A DNA stretch of 64,000 nt from contig NZ_JBAKHX010000019.1 of assembly GCF_036906915.1 (NCBI RefSeq), forward strand, positions 42,805 to 106,804. The letters run 5' to 3'. The notes under the pieces were generated by a model. The model did no database searches and was not told the DNA's origin. It worked only from the letters and a program-made list of their open reading frames with translations. Below, piece after piece: positions 26,182 through 33,858 of this stretch (position 1 is its first letter; each line of letters starts with the position of its first letter). The stretch is from Phytohabitans sp036906915 (GTDB lineage: Bacteria > Actinomycetota > Actinomycetes > Mycobacteriales > Micromonosporaceae). A program made the translations under genes and the position numbers.

Positions 26182-26197
26182 TAATCAAGCTTGACTA
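26182..26197. promoter_or_regulatory. PadR operator 2 (ABC exporter promoter)
   Basis: TAATCAAGCTTGACTA, directly after the padR stop. It overlaps a TTGACT -35 box (26191-26196) that is followed 18 bp later by TAGCGT, a -10 candidate. Repressor binding here would block the exporter promoter. Confidence 0.62.
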
Positions 26198-26257
26198 GTT
26201 GCGTTATATCGCGTTAGCGTGGCGCGTGACAGTCAACCGTGTCACGGGGAGCGGGGC

Positions 26258-27211
26258 ATGATCGAAACCAAGGGCCTACGGAAGTCGTTCAAATCCAGGC
26301 AAGGCCGCGAGACCAAGACCGTCGAGGCGGTGCGCGGCGTCGACCTGTTCGTTCAGCCGGGGGAGATCTTCGGCTTCCTCGGGCCGAACGGCGCCGGCAA
26401 GACCACCACGCTGCGCATGCTGGCGACGCTCATCGAGCCCGACGATGGCGAGGCCACCGTCGCGGGGGCCGACCTCCGCAAAGACCCGGGCGAGGTGCGC
26501 CGGCGCATCGGGTACGTCGCGCAGGGCGGCACGACGTGGGACGAGGTCAGCGCCCGCGAAGAGCTGGTGCTGCACGCCCGCATGTACGGCATCAGCAAGG
26601 TGGAGGCGCAGCGCCGCGCGGTGCGCGCGCTGGACGCGTTCCAGCTGACCGAGTACGCCGACCGCAAGTGCAAGACCTACTCCGGCGGCCAGCGTCGCCG
26701 CGTCGACATCGCGCTCGGCATCATCCACGAGCCCAAGGTGCTCTTCCTCGACGAGCCCACCACCGGCCTCGACCCGCAAAGCCGCGCGCACATGTGGGAC
26801 GAGATCCGCCGGCTGCGCGCCGAGGGCATAACGATCTTCGTGACCACGCACTACCTCGAAGAGGCCGATGCGCTCTGCGACCGGATGGCGATCATGGACC
26901 ACGGCCTAATCGTCGCCGAGGGCACGCCCGCCGAGCTCAAGCGCGAGATCTCCGGCGACGTGGTCACCGTCGGGCTCAACGGATCGACGCCGAAGGTGGC
27001 CGAGCTGTTCGACACCGAGCCGTACATCAAAAAGCTGGAGACCGTTGACGACGGCCTGCGGCTGTACGTCGACGAGGGCGCCACCGTCATCCCGCTGATC
27101 CTGCGCAAGCTCGACGGCGCCGGCATCGCGCTGGGCTCGATTGAGCTGCACCGCCCGAGCCTCGACGACGTGTTCCTGGAGAAGACCGGCCGATCCCTGC
27201 GGGAGAGCTGA
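26258..27211 (+). CDS. ABC transporter ATP-binding protein (daunorubicin-resistance type)
   Basis: 317 residues from ATG 26258 with a GGGGAG ribosome site; an in-frame GTG at 26219 is less likely. Walker A FLGPNGAGKTTT, Q-loop YVAQGGTTWDE, signature YSGGQRRRVDIALG, Walker B VLFLDEPTTGLDPQ and switch His FVTTHYLEEADAL. The C-terminal DrrA-type domain ends SLDDVFLEKTGRSL. It pairs with the permease 2 bp downstream to form an exporter; the substrate is unknown. It is probably repressed by the upstream PadR. Confidence 0.92.
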   Translation: MIETKGLRKSFKSRQGRETKTVEAVRGVDLFVQPGEIFGFLGPNGAGKTTTLRMLATLIEPDDGEATVAGADLRKDPGEVRRRIGYVAQGGTTWDEVSAREELVLHARMYGISKVEAQRRAVRALDAFQLTEYADRKCKTYSGGQRRRVDIALGIIHEPKVLFLDEPTTGLDPQSRAHMWDEIRRLRAEGITIFVTTHYLEEADALCDRMAIMDHGLIVAEGTPAELKREISGDVVTVGLNGSTPKVAELFDTEPYIKKLETVDDGLRLYVDEGATVIPLILRKLDGAGIALGSIELHRPSLDDVFLEKTGRSLRES

Positions 27212-27213
27212 CG

Positions 27214-27960
27214 ATGAAACCGTTCCGTGACACCTGGCTGATCTTCCAGCGCCAGACGCTGCTCATCCTGCGCAACCCGGTGTGGCTGATCATCGGGGTG
27301 CTCCAGCCGCTCTACTTCCTGCTGCTCTTCGGTCCGCTGCTCAAGGACGCGCTCCCGGTCAGCAACGCCGCCGAGGCGTACCGAATCTTCGTACCCGGCC
27401 TGCTGGTGATGCTGGCGATGTTCGGCGCGATGTTCACCGGGTTCGGGCTGATCGCGGAGCTGCGGGCCGGCGTGATCGAACGCAGCCGGGTCACCCCGAT
27501 CAGCCGCATTGCGCTCATGCTCGGCCGCGCCCTGCGCGACGTGGCCACGCTGCTCGTCCAGGCGCTGCTCATCACGCTGCTGGCCATCCCGTTCGGGCTG
27601 ACCGTCCACATTGGTAACCTGCTGCTGGCGTTCCTCATGCTCGGCTTGATCGGCGTGATGATGTCGGCGGCGTCCAACGCGCTCGCGCTCAAGCTGAAGA
27701 CCGAAGACGCGCTGGCACCGTTCATGAACGGGCTCGCGCAGCCGCTCCTGCTCCTCTCCGGCATCCTGCTGCCGCTGACCGGCTGGCTGGCGACGGTCGC
27801 CAAGTTCAACCCGTTCGCGTGGGCGGTCGACGCCAGCCGGGCGCTTTTCGCCGGCAACGCCGGCGACCCGAAGGTGTGGCAGTCGCTGCTGATTCTCGGC
27901 GTGCTCACCGTGGCTGCGCTCATGTGGGCGGGCCGCTCGTTCGCCCGCGGCGTTCGATAG
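27214..27960 (+). CDS. ABC-2 type transporter permease
   Basis: 248 residues with six hydrophobic segments. It begins TWLIFQRQTLLILRNPVWLI, followed by LLVMLAMFGAMFTGFGLIAE, the RAGVIERSRVTPISR motif of DrrB-type permeases and LPLTGWLATVAKFNPFAWA before the last helix. It starts 2 bp after the ATPase stop and is the last gene before a strong hairpin at 27975. Confidence 0.9.
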   Translation: MKPFRDTWLIFQRQTLLILRNPVWLIIGVLQPLYFLLLFGPLLKDALPVSNAAEAYRIFVPGLLVMLAMFGAMFTGFGLIAELRAGVIERSRVTPISRIALMLGRALRDVATLLVQALLITLLAIPFGLTVHIGNLLLAFLMLGLIGVMMSAASNALALKLKTEDALAPFMNGLAQPLLLLSGILLPLTGWLATVAKFNPFAWAVDASRALFAGNAGDPKVWQSLLILGVLTVAALMWAGRSFARGVR

Positions 27961-27974
27961 AAGCTAGCTGTTAC

Positions 27975-28013
27975 AGCCGGGCACGGTCCGTACGGTAGGA
28001 CCGTGCCCCGGCT
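27975..28013 (+). terminator. Terminator after the PadR-regulated exporter
   Basis: Long stem AGCCGGGCACGGTCC / GGACCGTGCCCCGGCT with one bulged base and an 8-nt loop, 14 bp after the permease stop. No T-run. Confidence 0.75.
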
Positions 28014-28044
28014 CGTGCATGACCGCGTGACCTGATTGATCTAG

Positions 28045-28197
28045 GCGCAGCTCGGCACGTGGGGCTTCTTCCTCTACGGCTTCGGTCCAGTTGGTGCCAC
28101 TGTTGCGCGACGAGGCTGGCGGCCCGGCCCCGCCGTCGTGGTCGTCCTGATCGCGCTGGTCGCGCTCGCGTCGTTGATTCTTCGAGCCTGCGTCTGC
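28045..28197 (+). pseudogene. Membrane-protein remnant, MFS-like
   Basis: After a TAG at 28042, a frame with high third-position GC reads QLGTWGFFLYGFGPVGATVA, then a basic turn (RRGWRPGP) and a hydrophobic stretch VVVVLIALVALASLILRA. The first part resembles the first helix of MFS transporters with the GFGPV motif; the second looks like a later helix joined after a deletion. No start or ribosome site fits. It is best read as a decayed transporter fragment squeezed between the exporter terminator and the convergent methyltransferase. Chance is possible. Confidence 0.3.
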
Positions 28198-28850
28198 TAC
28201 CGGCGACGGGCTAGCGTCAGGCCGTCCGCGACTGGCAGCAACACCTGGTCGACCCGGTCGTCGCCCAGCACCTGCTCGTTGAACTTCACGATCGCGTGGT
28301 CGCCGGCGTCGTTCGGGGCGAGGACCCGGCCGTGCCGCAGCACGTTGTCGACGAGGATCAGGCCACCCGGGCGCATGCGTGGCACGATCTCCGCCCAGTA
28401 CGTCGGGTACCCCGTCTTGTCGGCGTCGATGAACGCCAAGTCCAGGTGCGGCTCGGCGGGCAACTCCGTGAGCCGCTCGGCAGCTGGCCCGATGAGCAGC
28501 TCGATCCGATCGGCCACCCCGGCCCGCTCCCAGTACCGCCGGGCCACCGAGGTGAACTCGTCAGAGATGTCGAAGCAGGTCAGCTTGCCGTCGGCGGGCA
28601 GCCCGCGCGCAATAGACAGCGATGACAACCCGGTGAACGTGCCCACCTCGACGGCCTGGCGCGCACCGACCAGCCTGGTCAGAAACGTCAGCAGCGCCGC
28701 CTGGTCCGGCGCGACCTGCATCTCCGCGTTTGCCGGCAGCGCCGCCTGTGTCTCGTCGATCAGATCCTGGATGATCTCGTCGGGCGGCGCGCCATGGGCG
28801 ACGACGTACGCCTGCAGATCCGCAGTCATCGGCAGCGTCTTGAGCGTCAT
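28197..28850 (-). CDS. Class I SAM-dependent O-methyltransferase
   Basis: 217 residues from ATG 28850, preceded by GGAGGCG and overlapping the maf stop (TGATG). O-methyltransferase family 3 features: APDQAALLTFLTRLV, AVEVGTFTGLSSLSIARGLP (SAM loop), LTCFDISDEF, LIGPAAERL, DLAFIDADKTGYPTYW (metal-binding D and catalytic region) and GLILVDNVLRHGRV. It resembles caffeoyl-CoA/catechol O-methyltransferases; the substrate is unknown. It is translationally coupled to maf. Confidence 0.9.
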   Translation of the reverse strand: MTLKTLPMTADLQAYVVAHGAPPDEIIQDLIDETQAALPANAEMQVAPDQAALLTFLTRLVGARQAVEVGTFTGLSSLSIARGLPADGKLTCFDISDEFTSVARRYWERAGVADRIELLIGPAAERLTELPAEPHLDLAFIDADKTGYPTYWAEIVPRMRPGGLILVDNVLRHGRVLAPNDAGDHAIVKFNEQVLGDDRVDQVLLPVADGLTLARRR

Positions 28851-29443
28851 CATCGCCTCCACAGATCGGTGATCGAATATCCGAGTTCGCCGAGCAGCCT
28901 ACGCAATAGCGGCAGCGACAAGCCGATCACATTGCCATGATCGCCCTCAAGCCGTTCGATGAACGCCGCGCCAATCCCATCGATCGTGAACGCTCCCGCC
29001 ACCCGCAGCGGCTCACCCGTCGCCACGTACGCCGCGATCTCCGCGTCGCTGACGTCGGCGAAGTAGACGGTGGTCTTCGCGACGGCTTCGGCCCTGCTTT
29101 CACCGCCGATGAGGCAGTGGCCGGTGTGCAGGATCCCGCTCCGGCCGCGCATCCGCAGCCAGCGCTTGGTGGCCTCGTCGGCGTCGGCGGGCTTGCCGAG
29201 GATCTCGCCCTCGAAGGCCAGCACGGAGTCGCAGCCGAGCACTAGCGCATCCGGATCTTTGATGGCCTCTGCCTTCAGACGGGCCAGCGTGAGGCAGAGC
29301 TCTTCGGCGGTGGCCGCCTCAACTGCCGACTCGTCGACGCCGCTCACCAGGACTTCCGGCTCGATGCCGGCGGCTTGAAGCAACTTGCGCCGCGCCGGAC
29401 TCGCCGACGCGAGCACCAGCCGCGGCCCGTTGTGGGTACGCAC
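28850..29443 (-). CDS. maf: Maf family nucleotide pyrophosphatase
   Basis: 197 residues. It begins RLVLASASPARRKLLQAAGI, the Maf signature with SxxR. It continues with VLGCDSVLAFEGEILGKPAD (catalytic Asp), SGILHTGHCLIGG, and the C-terminal FTIDGIGAAFIERLEGDHGN and VIGLSLPLLRRLL. Maf proteins hydrolyse non-canonical or canonical nucleoside triphosphates and have been linked to septum arrest. Actinobacteria often keep maf next to acyl-CoA carboxylase genes, which fits the scattered acc genes here. Confidence 0.93.
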   Translation of the reverse strand: MRTHNGPRLVLASASPARRKLLQAAGIEPEVLVSGVDESAVEAATAEELCLTLARLKAEAIKDPDALVLGCDSVLAFEGEILGKPADADEATKRWLRMRGRSGILHTGHCLIGGESRAEAVAKTTVYFADVSDAEIAAYVATGEPLRVAGAFTIDGIGAAFIERLEGDHGNVIGLSLPLLRRLLGELGYSITDLWRR

Positions 29444-29568
29444 GGCTCCGACGCTACCGGGCAGATCGCGGGCCTTGGGGGCGGCCGGTTGGTCTTCCCC
29501 AATTCATGCAACCTTCTGGCCTCGGCGGGCGTGACTAGGGTCGGATCAGCGATCCTGGGGGAGCGGTT

Positions 29569-30066
29569 GTGGCAGATAATGACGGTTTTGATGCTTTTTA
29601 TGCGGAGAGTCGCCAGCGGCTCTTCGAGTGCCTGTACGCCCTGACCAGCAACGCAGCCGAAGCCCAGGACGTCATCCAGGAGGCGTACGCCCGCGCGTGG
29701 CAACGCTGGTCAACTGTGCGCGGGTACGGCGACCCCGAAGCCTGGGTGCGCACCGTCGCCCGCCGGATCGCCATCAGCCGCTGGCGCCGCGCCCGAAACG
29801 CCGTCTTCGCCCACCGCCGCGCCGGGCCACCGCCCCCGATCCCCGGCCCCAACCCCGACACCGTCCTCCTGATCTCAGCCCTCAGCCGCCTGCCGTTACC
29901 CCAGCGCGAAGCGATCGTGCTCCACCACCTGGTGGGCCTGCCAGTTGCCGAGGTGGCCCGCGAAACCGGCGTAGCGCCCGGCACAGTCAAGGCCCGTCTC
30001 TCCCGCGGCCGCCGCGCGCTCGCCGAACTGCTATCCCTGGACCCGTCGGAGGACTCGCATGTCTGA
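29569..30066 (+). CDS. SigE-family RNA polymerase sigma factor
   Basis: 165 residues from GTG 29569 with a GGGGAGCGG site. Sigma region 2 is FDAFYAESRQRLFECLYALT and DVIQEAYARAWQRW; region 4 is LPLPQREAIVLHHLVGLPVAEVARETGVAPGTVK in outline, a standard helix-turn-helix. The size fits the short SigE-like ECF group common in Streptomyces relatives. It overlaps the next gene, a membrane-anchored protein, by 8 bp; that gene is a candidate cognate anti-sigma factor or co-regulated envelope protein. Confidence 0.9.
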   Translation: MADNDGFDAFYAESRQRLFECLYALTSNAAEAQDVIQEAYARAWQRWSTVRGYGDPEAWVRTVARRIAISRWRRARNAVFAHRRAGPPPPIPGPNPDTVLLISALSRLPLPQREAIVLHHLVGLPVAEVARETGVAPGTVKARLSRGRRALAELLSLDPSEDSHV

Positions 30067-30814
30067 CAAGCTTTCGACGCTCTTCGAGCAGATGCACGGC
30101 GCCCAACCACCGGCCCCGTTCGCGTCCTCGGACCAGGTCCGCAGCCGCGGCCGCCAGCGCAGCCGCCGCCAGGTCATGGCGGCAGCGTGCGCGATACTCG
30201 CTGTCGCCGGCGCGGGCGCCGGCTGGGCCGCAATCCGTCCGTCCGCCGCCCCACCCCGCCCCGGCACCTCGGTCTCCCCATCAGCGCCGCCCTCCGCGGT
30301 GCCGACCGGAATCCCAACGTCCGCCCTCCTGAGAGGGCCCGACTTCTCCTCCGTCGAAGTCGAGGTCGGCGAGCTCGACGACCAAGGCGCGGACGGCCCA
30401 GACTGGCCCTTCGCCGAAAAGTCCTGTCCCGAGTACCGCCCGGCCGACTATCCGTCGCTGTCACAACGCCGCAGCGCACGCGCAGCCACCTATACGAGCG
30501 CCGACGGCTGGCAGGCCGTGCAGATCGTCGAGCGCTACCCGGACGCGCAAGCGAACATCCTGGACATCGGCCGCGTTCTCATCAATTGCCGCGCTTACGC
30601 CGTCCCGGATGGAGTCGAAATTAAGCAGACGGTGGTCGACCAGGGCTTCGCTGGCGACAATTCCCTGCTGATCCGCAAGCAGTCAGGCAGAAACGTCGCC
30701 TACCTCGTCGTCGTCCGCGTCGGATCCCTGGTCAGCACGCTGAGCCTGCCAGGCGACATCGAGAACCAGGCCCGATCGATGGCCGAGACAATGGCCTCCC
30801 GCCTTCGCACGTAG
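30059..30814 (+). CDS. Membrane-anchored protein coupled to the sigma factor
   Basis: 251 residues. A 38-residue cytosolic N terminus (MSDKLSTLFEQMHGAQPP) leads to one transmembrane helix (VMAAACAILAVAGAGAGWAA), then a Pro/Ser linker and a 170-residue extracellular domain with two cysteines (KSCPEYRP and LINCRAYAVP) that could form a disulfide. No zinc-binding HxxxCxxC anti-sigma motif is present. The 8-bp overlap with the sigma gene implies coupled translation. Anti-sigma activity is an inference from position and topology only. Confidence 0.75.
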   Translation: MSDKLSTLFEQMHGAQPPAPFASSDQVRSRGRQRSRRQVMAAACAILAVAGAGAGWAAIRPSAAPPRPGTSVSPSAPPSAVPTGIPTSALLRGPDFSSVEVEVGELDDQGADGPDWPFAEKSCPEYRPADYPSLSQRRSARAATYTSADGWQAVQIVERYPDAQANILDIGRVLINCRAYAVPDGVEIKQTVVDQGFAGDNSLLIRKQSGRNVAYLVVVRVGSLVSTLSLPGDIENQARSMAETMASRLRT

Positions 30815-30907
30815 ACCCCGTTAGGCAGCCGAGTCGCTGTCAGGGCAACGGAAACGGTCAAGATAACTTCGTGGCAGCCCCGCCCGCAGCGTCGCGCCCG
30901 CCTCGCT

Positions 30908-31999
30908 CTACTTCACCGCGCCTTCCCGGCGCCGATACCGCATCCACAAGAACAAAGGAAGCGCAAGACCCGCCGCCACGAGAACCACCACCACCGCCCA
31001 AGGAAGCCGCCCACCGCCTTCGTGCTCGGGGGTAGCAGCAGACGACGTCGCCGGCGGTGCGGCGCTCGCCGAAAGCGGCGGCACATCGGCGGTCAGCGCC
31101 GCGACAAGATTGAGCACTCCGTACCCGTACTGCTCGTCCCGCCCAGGCGCCCCTTTGTCGGTGGCCGTGGCAGTAAGCCTATGAACCACCTCGGGCGCCG
31201 ACAACTCCGGATACTTACTCCGCACCAGCGCAGCCGCCCCCGCCACGATCGCCGTAGCCGCCGACGTGCCGCTGCCTTTCGAATAGTTGTTGTTCGTACT
31301 CGTGCTGTAGATGTCTACACCCGGCGCCGTGATCGCAACAGCCTCCCCGGTGACAGACAACTCAGCATGCTCCCCGTCCCGCCCCACAGCCCCAACCGCC
31401 AAAACCCCATCCAACGCCGCCGGGAATCCCACCGCTAGGCTCTCCGGTCTGTTTCCGGCAGCCGCAACAACAATGGTGTCTTCTCTTGCCGCACGATCTA
31501 CTGACATCCTGAGCCTGGCCGACGAAGCACCCGCATACGAAACGCTTATAACCTTTGCCTCATGCTCAATGGCCCAATCGATTCCTGCGGCGACGTCGTC
31601 GGGTGTGCCACGACCGTCTTGGGCAGCTATTCGCACGGGTAGAATTCGCGACCTCGGCGCAATTCCAAGAGCGCCACCGCTGCCATTCCCATGCGCTGCA
31701 ATCAGGCCGGCCATGCTGGTCCCGTGCGAGTTTATGTCTTGCTGCCCGTTGCCGCCCGTGATTAGGTCCGTCCCAGATGTGAGGTTCTTCCGCAGGTCGC
31801 TGTGAGGTGATACGCCGGTGTCAACGGTGGCAACCGTCACACCTTCTCCCAAATTTTGCTTGTGCGCGCTATCAATGCTTAGAAAACGCAAATGCCACTG
31901 ATCGTCTCGGATGCGATCCGCATGGAATAGGGGGACGATAAGGTTGATTGCCGCAGCCAGCGATGCAGCGCGCTTCAGTACAATCGAGTTCAACGCCAC
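30908..31999 (-). CDS. Type VII secretion mycosin (S8 serine protease)
   Basis: 363 residues. Subtilase triad: Asp60 in ATVDTGVSPH, His92 in NSHGTSMAGLIAAHG, Ser246 in GSGTSAATAIVAGAAAL. The N-terminal RIRDDQWHLRFL block and a C-terminal membrane helix (LPWAVVVVLVAAGLALPLFL) with a basic tail are mycosin features. The protein should sit outside the membrane next to an ESX pore. The signal region is weak (AASLAAAINLIVPLF). Codons such as ATA and frequent T-ending codons differ from neighbours, suggesting transfer. It overlaps the PPE-like gene by 10 bp. Confidence 0.88.
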   Translation of the reverse strand: MALNSIVLKRAASLAAAINLIVPLFHADRIRDDQWHLRFLSIDSAHKQNLGEGVTVATVDTGVSPHSDLRKNLTSGTDLITGGNGQQDINSHGTSMAGLIAAHGNGSGGALGIAPRSRILPVRIAAQDGRGTPDDVAAGIDWAIEHEAKVISVSYAGASSARLRMSVDRAAREDTIVVAAAGNRPESLAVGFPAALDGVLAVGAVGRDGEHAELSVTGEAVAITAPGVDIYSTSTNNNYSKGSGTSAATAIVAGAAALVRSKYPELSAPEVVHRLTATATDKGAPGRDEQYGYGVLNLVAALTADVPPLSASAAPPATSSAATPEHEGGGRLPWAVVVVLVAAGLALPLFLWMRYRRREGAVK

Positions 32000-33177
32000 A
32001 AGCCGATCGCGGGACCGGGATCAGTCAGGTCTCGGCGCTTCGACGGTTGTAGGACCGGTGGAACACCTTCTGCGACATCCCACGGCTCGTCGTTGATGCC
32101 TCTACGTCGATGTTTTTCGCCCGCCGTCGGGTCGGTGGGCCGGCTAACTGCGAGCATCCCGGGTGGCGGCGGGGTTGGCGTTTCGCCGATCACACCGCCG
32201 ATCGGATTGACGCGGGATGGCGGCCGCCGTGGGGCCGGAGAATTCGTTACGCTGCGCACCGCGCCGATGATTTCACCCGCTGGTAATCCTCTCCGTGTCG
32301 CGGTTTGCGTATCGTCGAGGTGGCTGCGTCTCGTCGCTCCAGGCGTTGTCGGTTGGGAGCGTCCCAGGCCTGGCGCCGGTAATGTCGAGTTCGTTGCCCT
32401 GGTAGGCGTGGGTTCTGTGCGTGGCCTTGTCCGCATGCTGCCGGCGGCGGGTCTATTGTTGACCGATTGTGCAGCTGGCGATGGACTGCTGAAGTCCCAG
32501 GTGGCTGCGGTCACCGACGGCCGGTGACGACCGACTGACTGAGTCGTGCTTGGACCGTAGATGTCAGGATCAAGATTCTCGCGTGGAATCTGCGATGGGT
32601 AGGTCGGGGGGTGTTTTAGGGCGGCTTCGGCCTCGATTATGGTTTGGCTCAGGGAGAACATGATGGCGCGGGCTCGGTTGTTCAGCACCTCGATGTCGCG
32701 CTGGGTCGCGGGCGGGCGCCACACCGTGCTTACCGCTTCCGACGCGCCGTTGTGGGCCATCATCGTCTCGTGGTCGCGGATCGCCTGCCGCGTCCGCAGG
32801 TACTCGTCGTAGAGCGGCTTCAGCTCCCGTTGTGCCCCCGCTAGTGCCCCAACGGTCGCGCCGAACGTCGTGTAGTTGGCCACCGCGACTTCGTGTGTCG
32901 TGCGGACATTTTGGATGAGGAAGTCGAGGCGGGACACGTATGCGGCCGCTGCTGCGTTGCGGTCGGGTGGCCAGGCGGCGATGAGGTTGGCGCGGTACTG
33001 CTCGAGCCGGCTCAGGTGAGTTGAGGTCAGTTCGGCGGTGCGGCGCCAGCCGGATACGAGTTTCCAATGGTTGTCGGTGTGCTGGTCTTGGACGGCTTGC
33101 CACATTGTCGCTACGTCGTGGCGGTGCCAGTCGGTGCCGGTGTAGCCGCCCGGGATTCCGCTTCGCTCCCAGGACAT
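31990..33177 (-). CDS. PPE-like/ESX-associated protein with Pro-rich tail
   Basis: 395 residues. The first 195 are helical, with WXG100/PPE-like character (TMWQAVQDQHTDNHWKLVSG, ELTSTHLSRLEQYRANLIAA, NRARAIMFSLSQTIIEAEAA). A long Pro/Ser/Thr-rich region follows. The tail ends EPWDVAEGVPPVLQP ... DPGPAIGL, a pattern I recognise from other actinobacterial ESX-linked proteins (general form W.V..GV.PV..P....DPGP..G). It probably pairs with the PE-like protein just upstream and is exported or membrane-associated. It overlaps mycosin, so they are co-translated. Confidence 0.72.
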   Translation of the reverse strand: MSWERSGIPGGYTGTDWHRHDVATMWQAVQDQHTDNHWKLVSGWRRTAELTSTHLSRLEQYRANLIAAWPPDRNAAAAAYVSRLDFLIQNVRTTHEVAVANYTTFGATVGALAGAQRELKPLYDEYLRTRQAIRDHETMMAHNGASEAVSTVWRPPATQRDIEVLNNRARAIMFSLSQTIIEAEAALKHPPTYPSQIPRENLDPDIYGPSTTQSVGRHRPSVTAATWDFSSPSPAAQSVNNRPAAGSMRTRPRTEPTPTRATNSTLPAPGLGRSQPTTPGATRRSHLDDTQTATRRGLPAGEIIGAVRSVTNSPAPRRPPSRVNPIGGVIGETPTPPPPGMLAVSRPTDPTAGEKHRRRGINDEPWDVAEGVPPVLQPSKRRDLTDPGPAIGLWR

Positions 33178-33179
33178 TG

Positions 33180-33593
33180 TCAGGCCTCGGTCGGAGGCGG
33201 CTTGGCGGCCGCGGTCCGGTCGAGTGCATCCTCCACTTCGGACACTCGGGCGGCGGAGAACGCGTCGGCTTCGCCGTATCGTGCGCTGATGTCGGATGCG
33301 GCGGTGGCGAGGCCCCAGGTGGCTTCCTGGTAGAAGTACACGAGGTCGGACGTGTTGAGCTGAGAGTCTCGGTGGGTGCGCGCGAAGTTTGCCAGCTCGG
33401 GAAATGACGCGGGTGGGTCGGGCAGCTCGGCGGCGAGCTCGTCGGAGACGTGGAGTGCGCGCGGCGCGTAGTTGTCGACGACTTCGGAGCGCAGGACGGC
33501 GGCGAACTCGGCCATCTGGCCGATATCAGCCTCGATTTGGGCGTAGTCGCTTAGCCACCCCGGTGTGGGGTCGTCGAACGGTCGCGCCACCAC
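33180..33593 (-). CDS. Small PE/WXG100-like ESX partner protein
   Basis: 137 residues from GTG 33593, which follows the accE stop by one base. It is all helical (QIEADIGQMAEFAAVLRSEV, SDLVYFYQEATWGLATAAS), with a YGEAD segment fitting the YxxxD/E export signal of type VII substrates. No signal peptide or membrane helix. Two bases separate it from the PPE-like gene, the usual PE-PPE order. It is likely the short partner in a heterodimer; I cannot assign it to a named family. Confidence 0.65.
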   Translation of the reverse strand: MVARPFDDPTPGWLSDYAQIEADIGQMAEFAAVLRSEVVDNYAPRALHVSDELAAELPDPPASFPELANFARTHRDSQLNTSDLVYFYQEATWGLATAASDISARYGEADAFSAARVSEVEDALDRTAAAKPPPTEA

Positions 33594-33594
33594 A

Positions 33595-33786
33595 TCACGA
33601 TGCTAGTCGATTCCATCGCCTCAACGCGCCCCCACCGGGACGAGCACTGCGAGCCCACTGGGAGACAGCGGGCGGCGCCGGGACGGCGGTTCGGGAGCGC
33701 GAGAGGACCGCACCGACCAGGGCGGCCAGCTCTTCCGCGGTGGGCGTGCCGCGAACCACTCGAAACAGCGGCTCAGACTCCGACAT
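33595..33786 (-). CDS. accE: Acyl-CoA carboxylase epsilon subunit
   Basis: 63 residues: SESEPLFRVVRGTPTAEELA, then ALVGAVLSRSR, a short Pro/Ala linker and SQWARSARPGG with the C-terminal tryptophan. This matches the epsilon subunit pattern (VVRG.PT.EELAAL...W), a small protein that stabilises actinobacterial acyl-CoA carboxylase alpha-beta complexes. It normally follows the beta subunit gene directly; here the beta gene is 3.4 kb away and this gene leads the ESX-like cluster. It is divergent from the kinase at 33859. Confidence 0.85.
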   Translation of the reverse strand: MSESEPLFRVVRGTPTAEELAALVGAVLSRSRTAVPAPPAVSQWARSARPGGGALRRWNRLAS

Positions 33787-33858
33787 GACAAGCAGCCTAC
33801 GTCACAGCGACGGACTCCCTGACGTGTAGCTGGTGTGCTGGCAGGGTAAAGTCCACGG

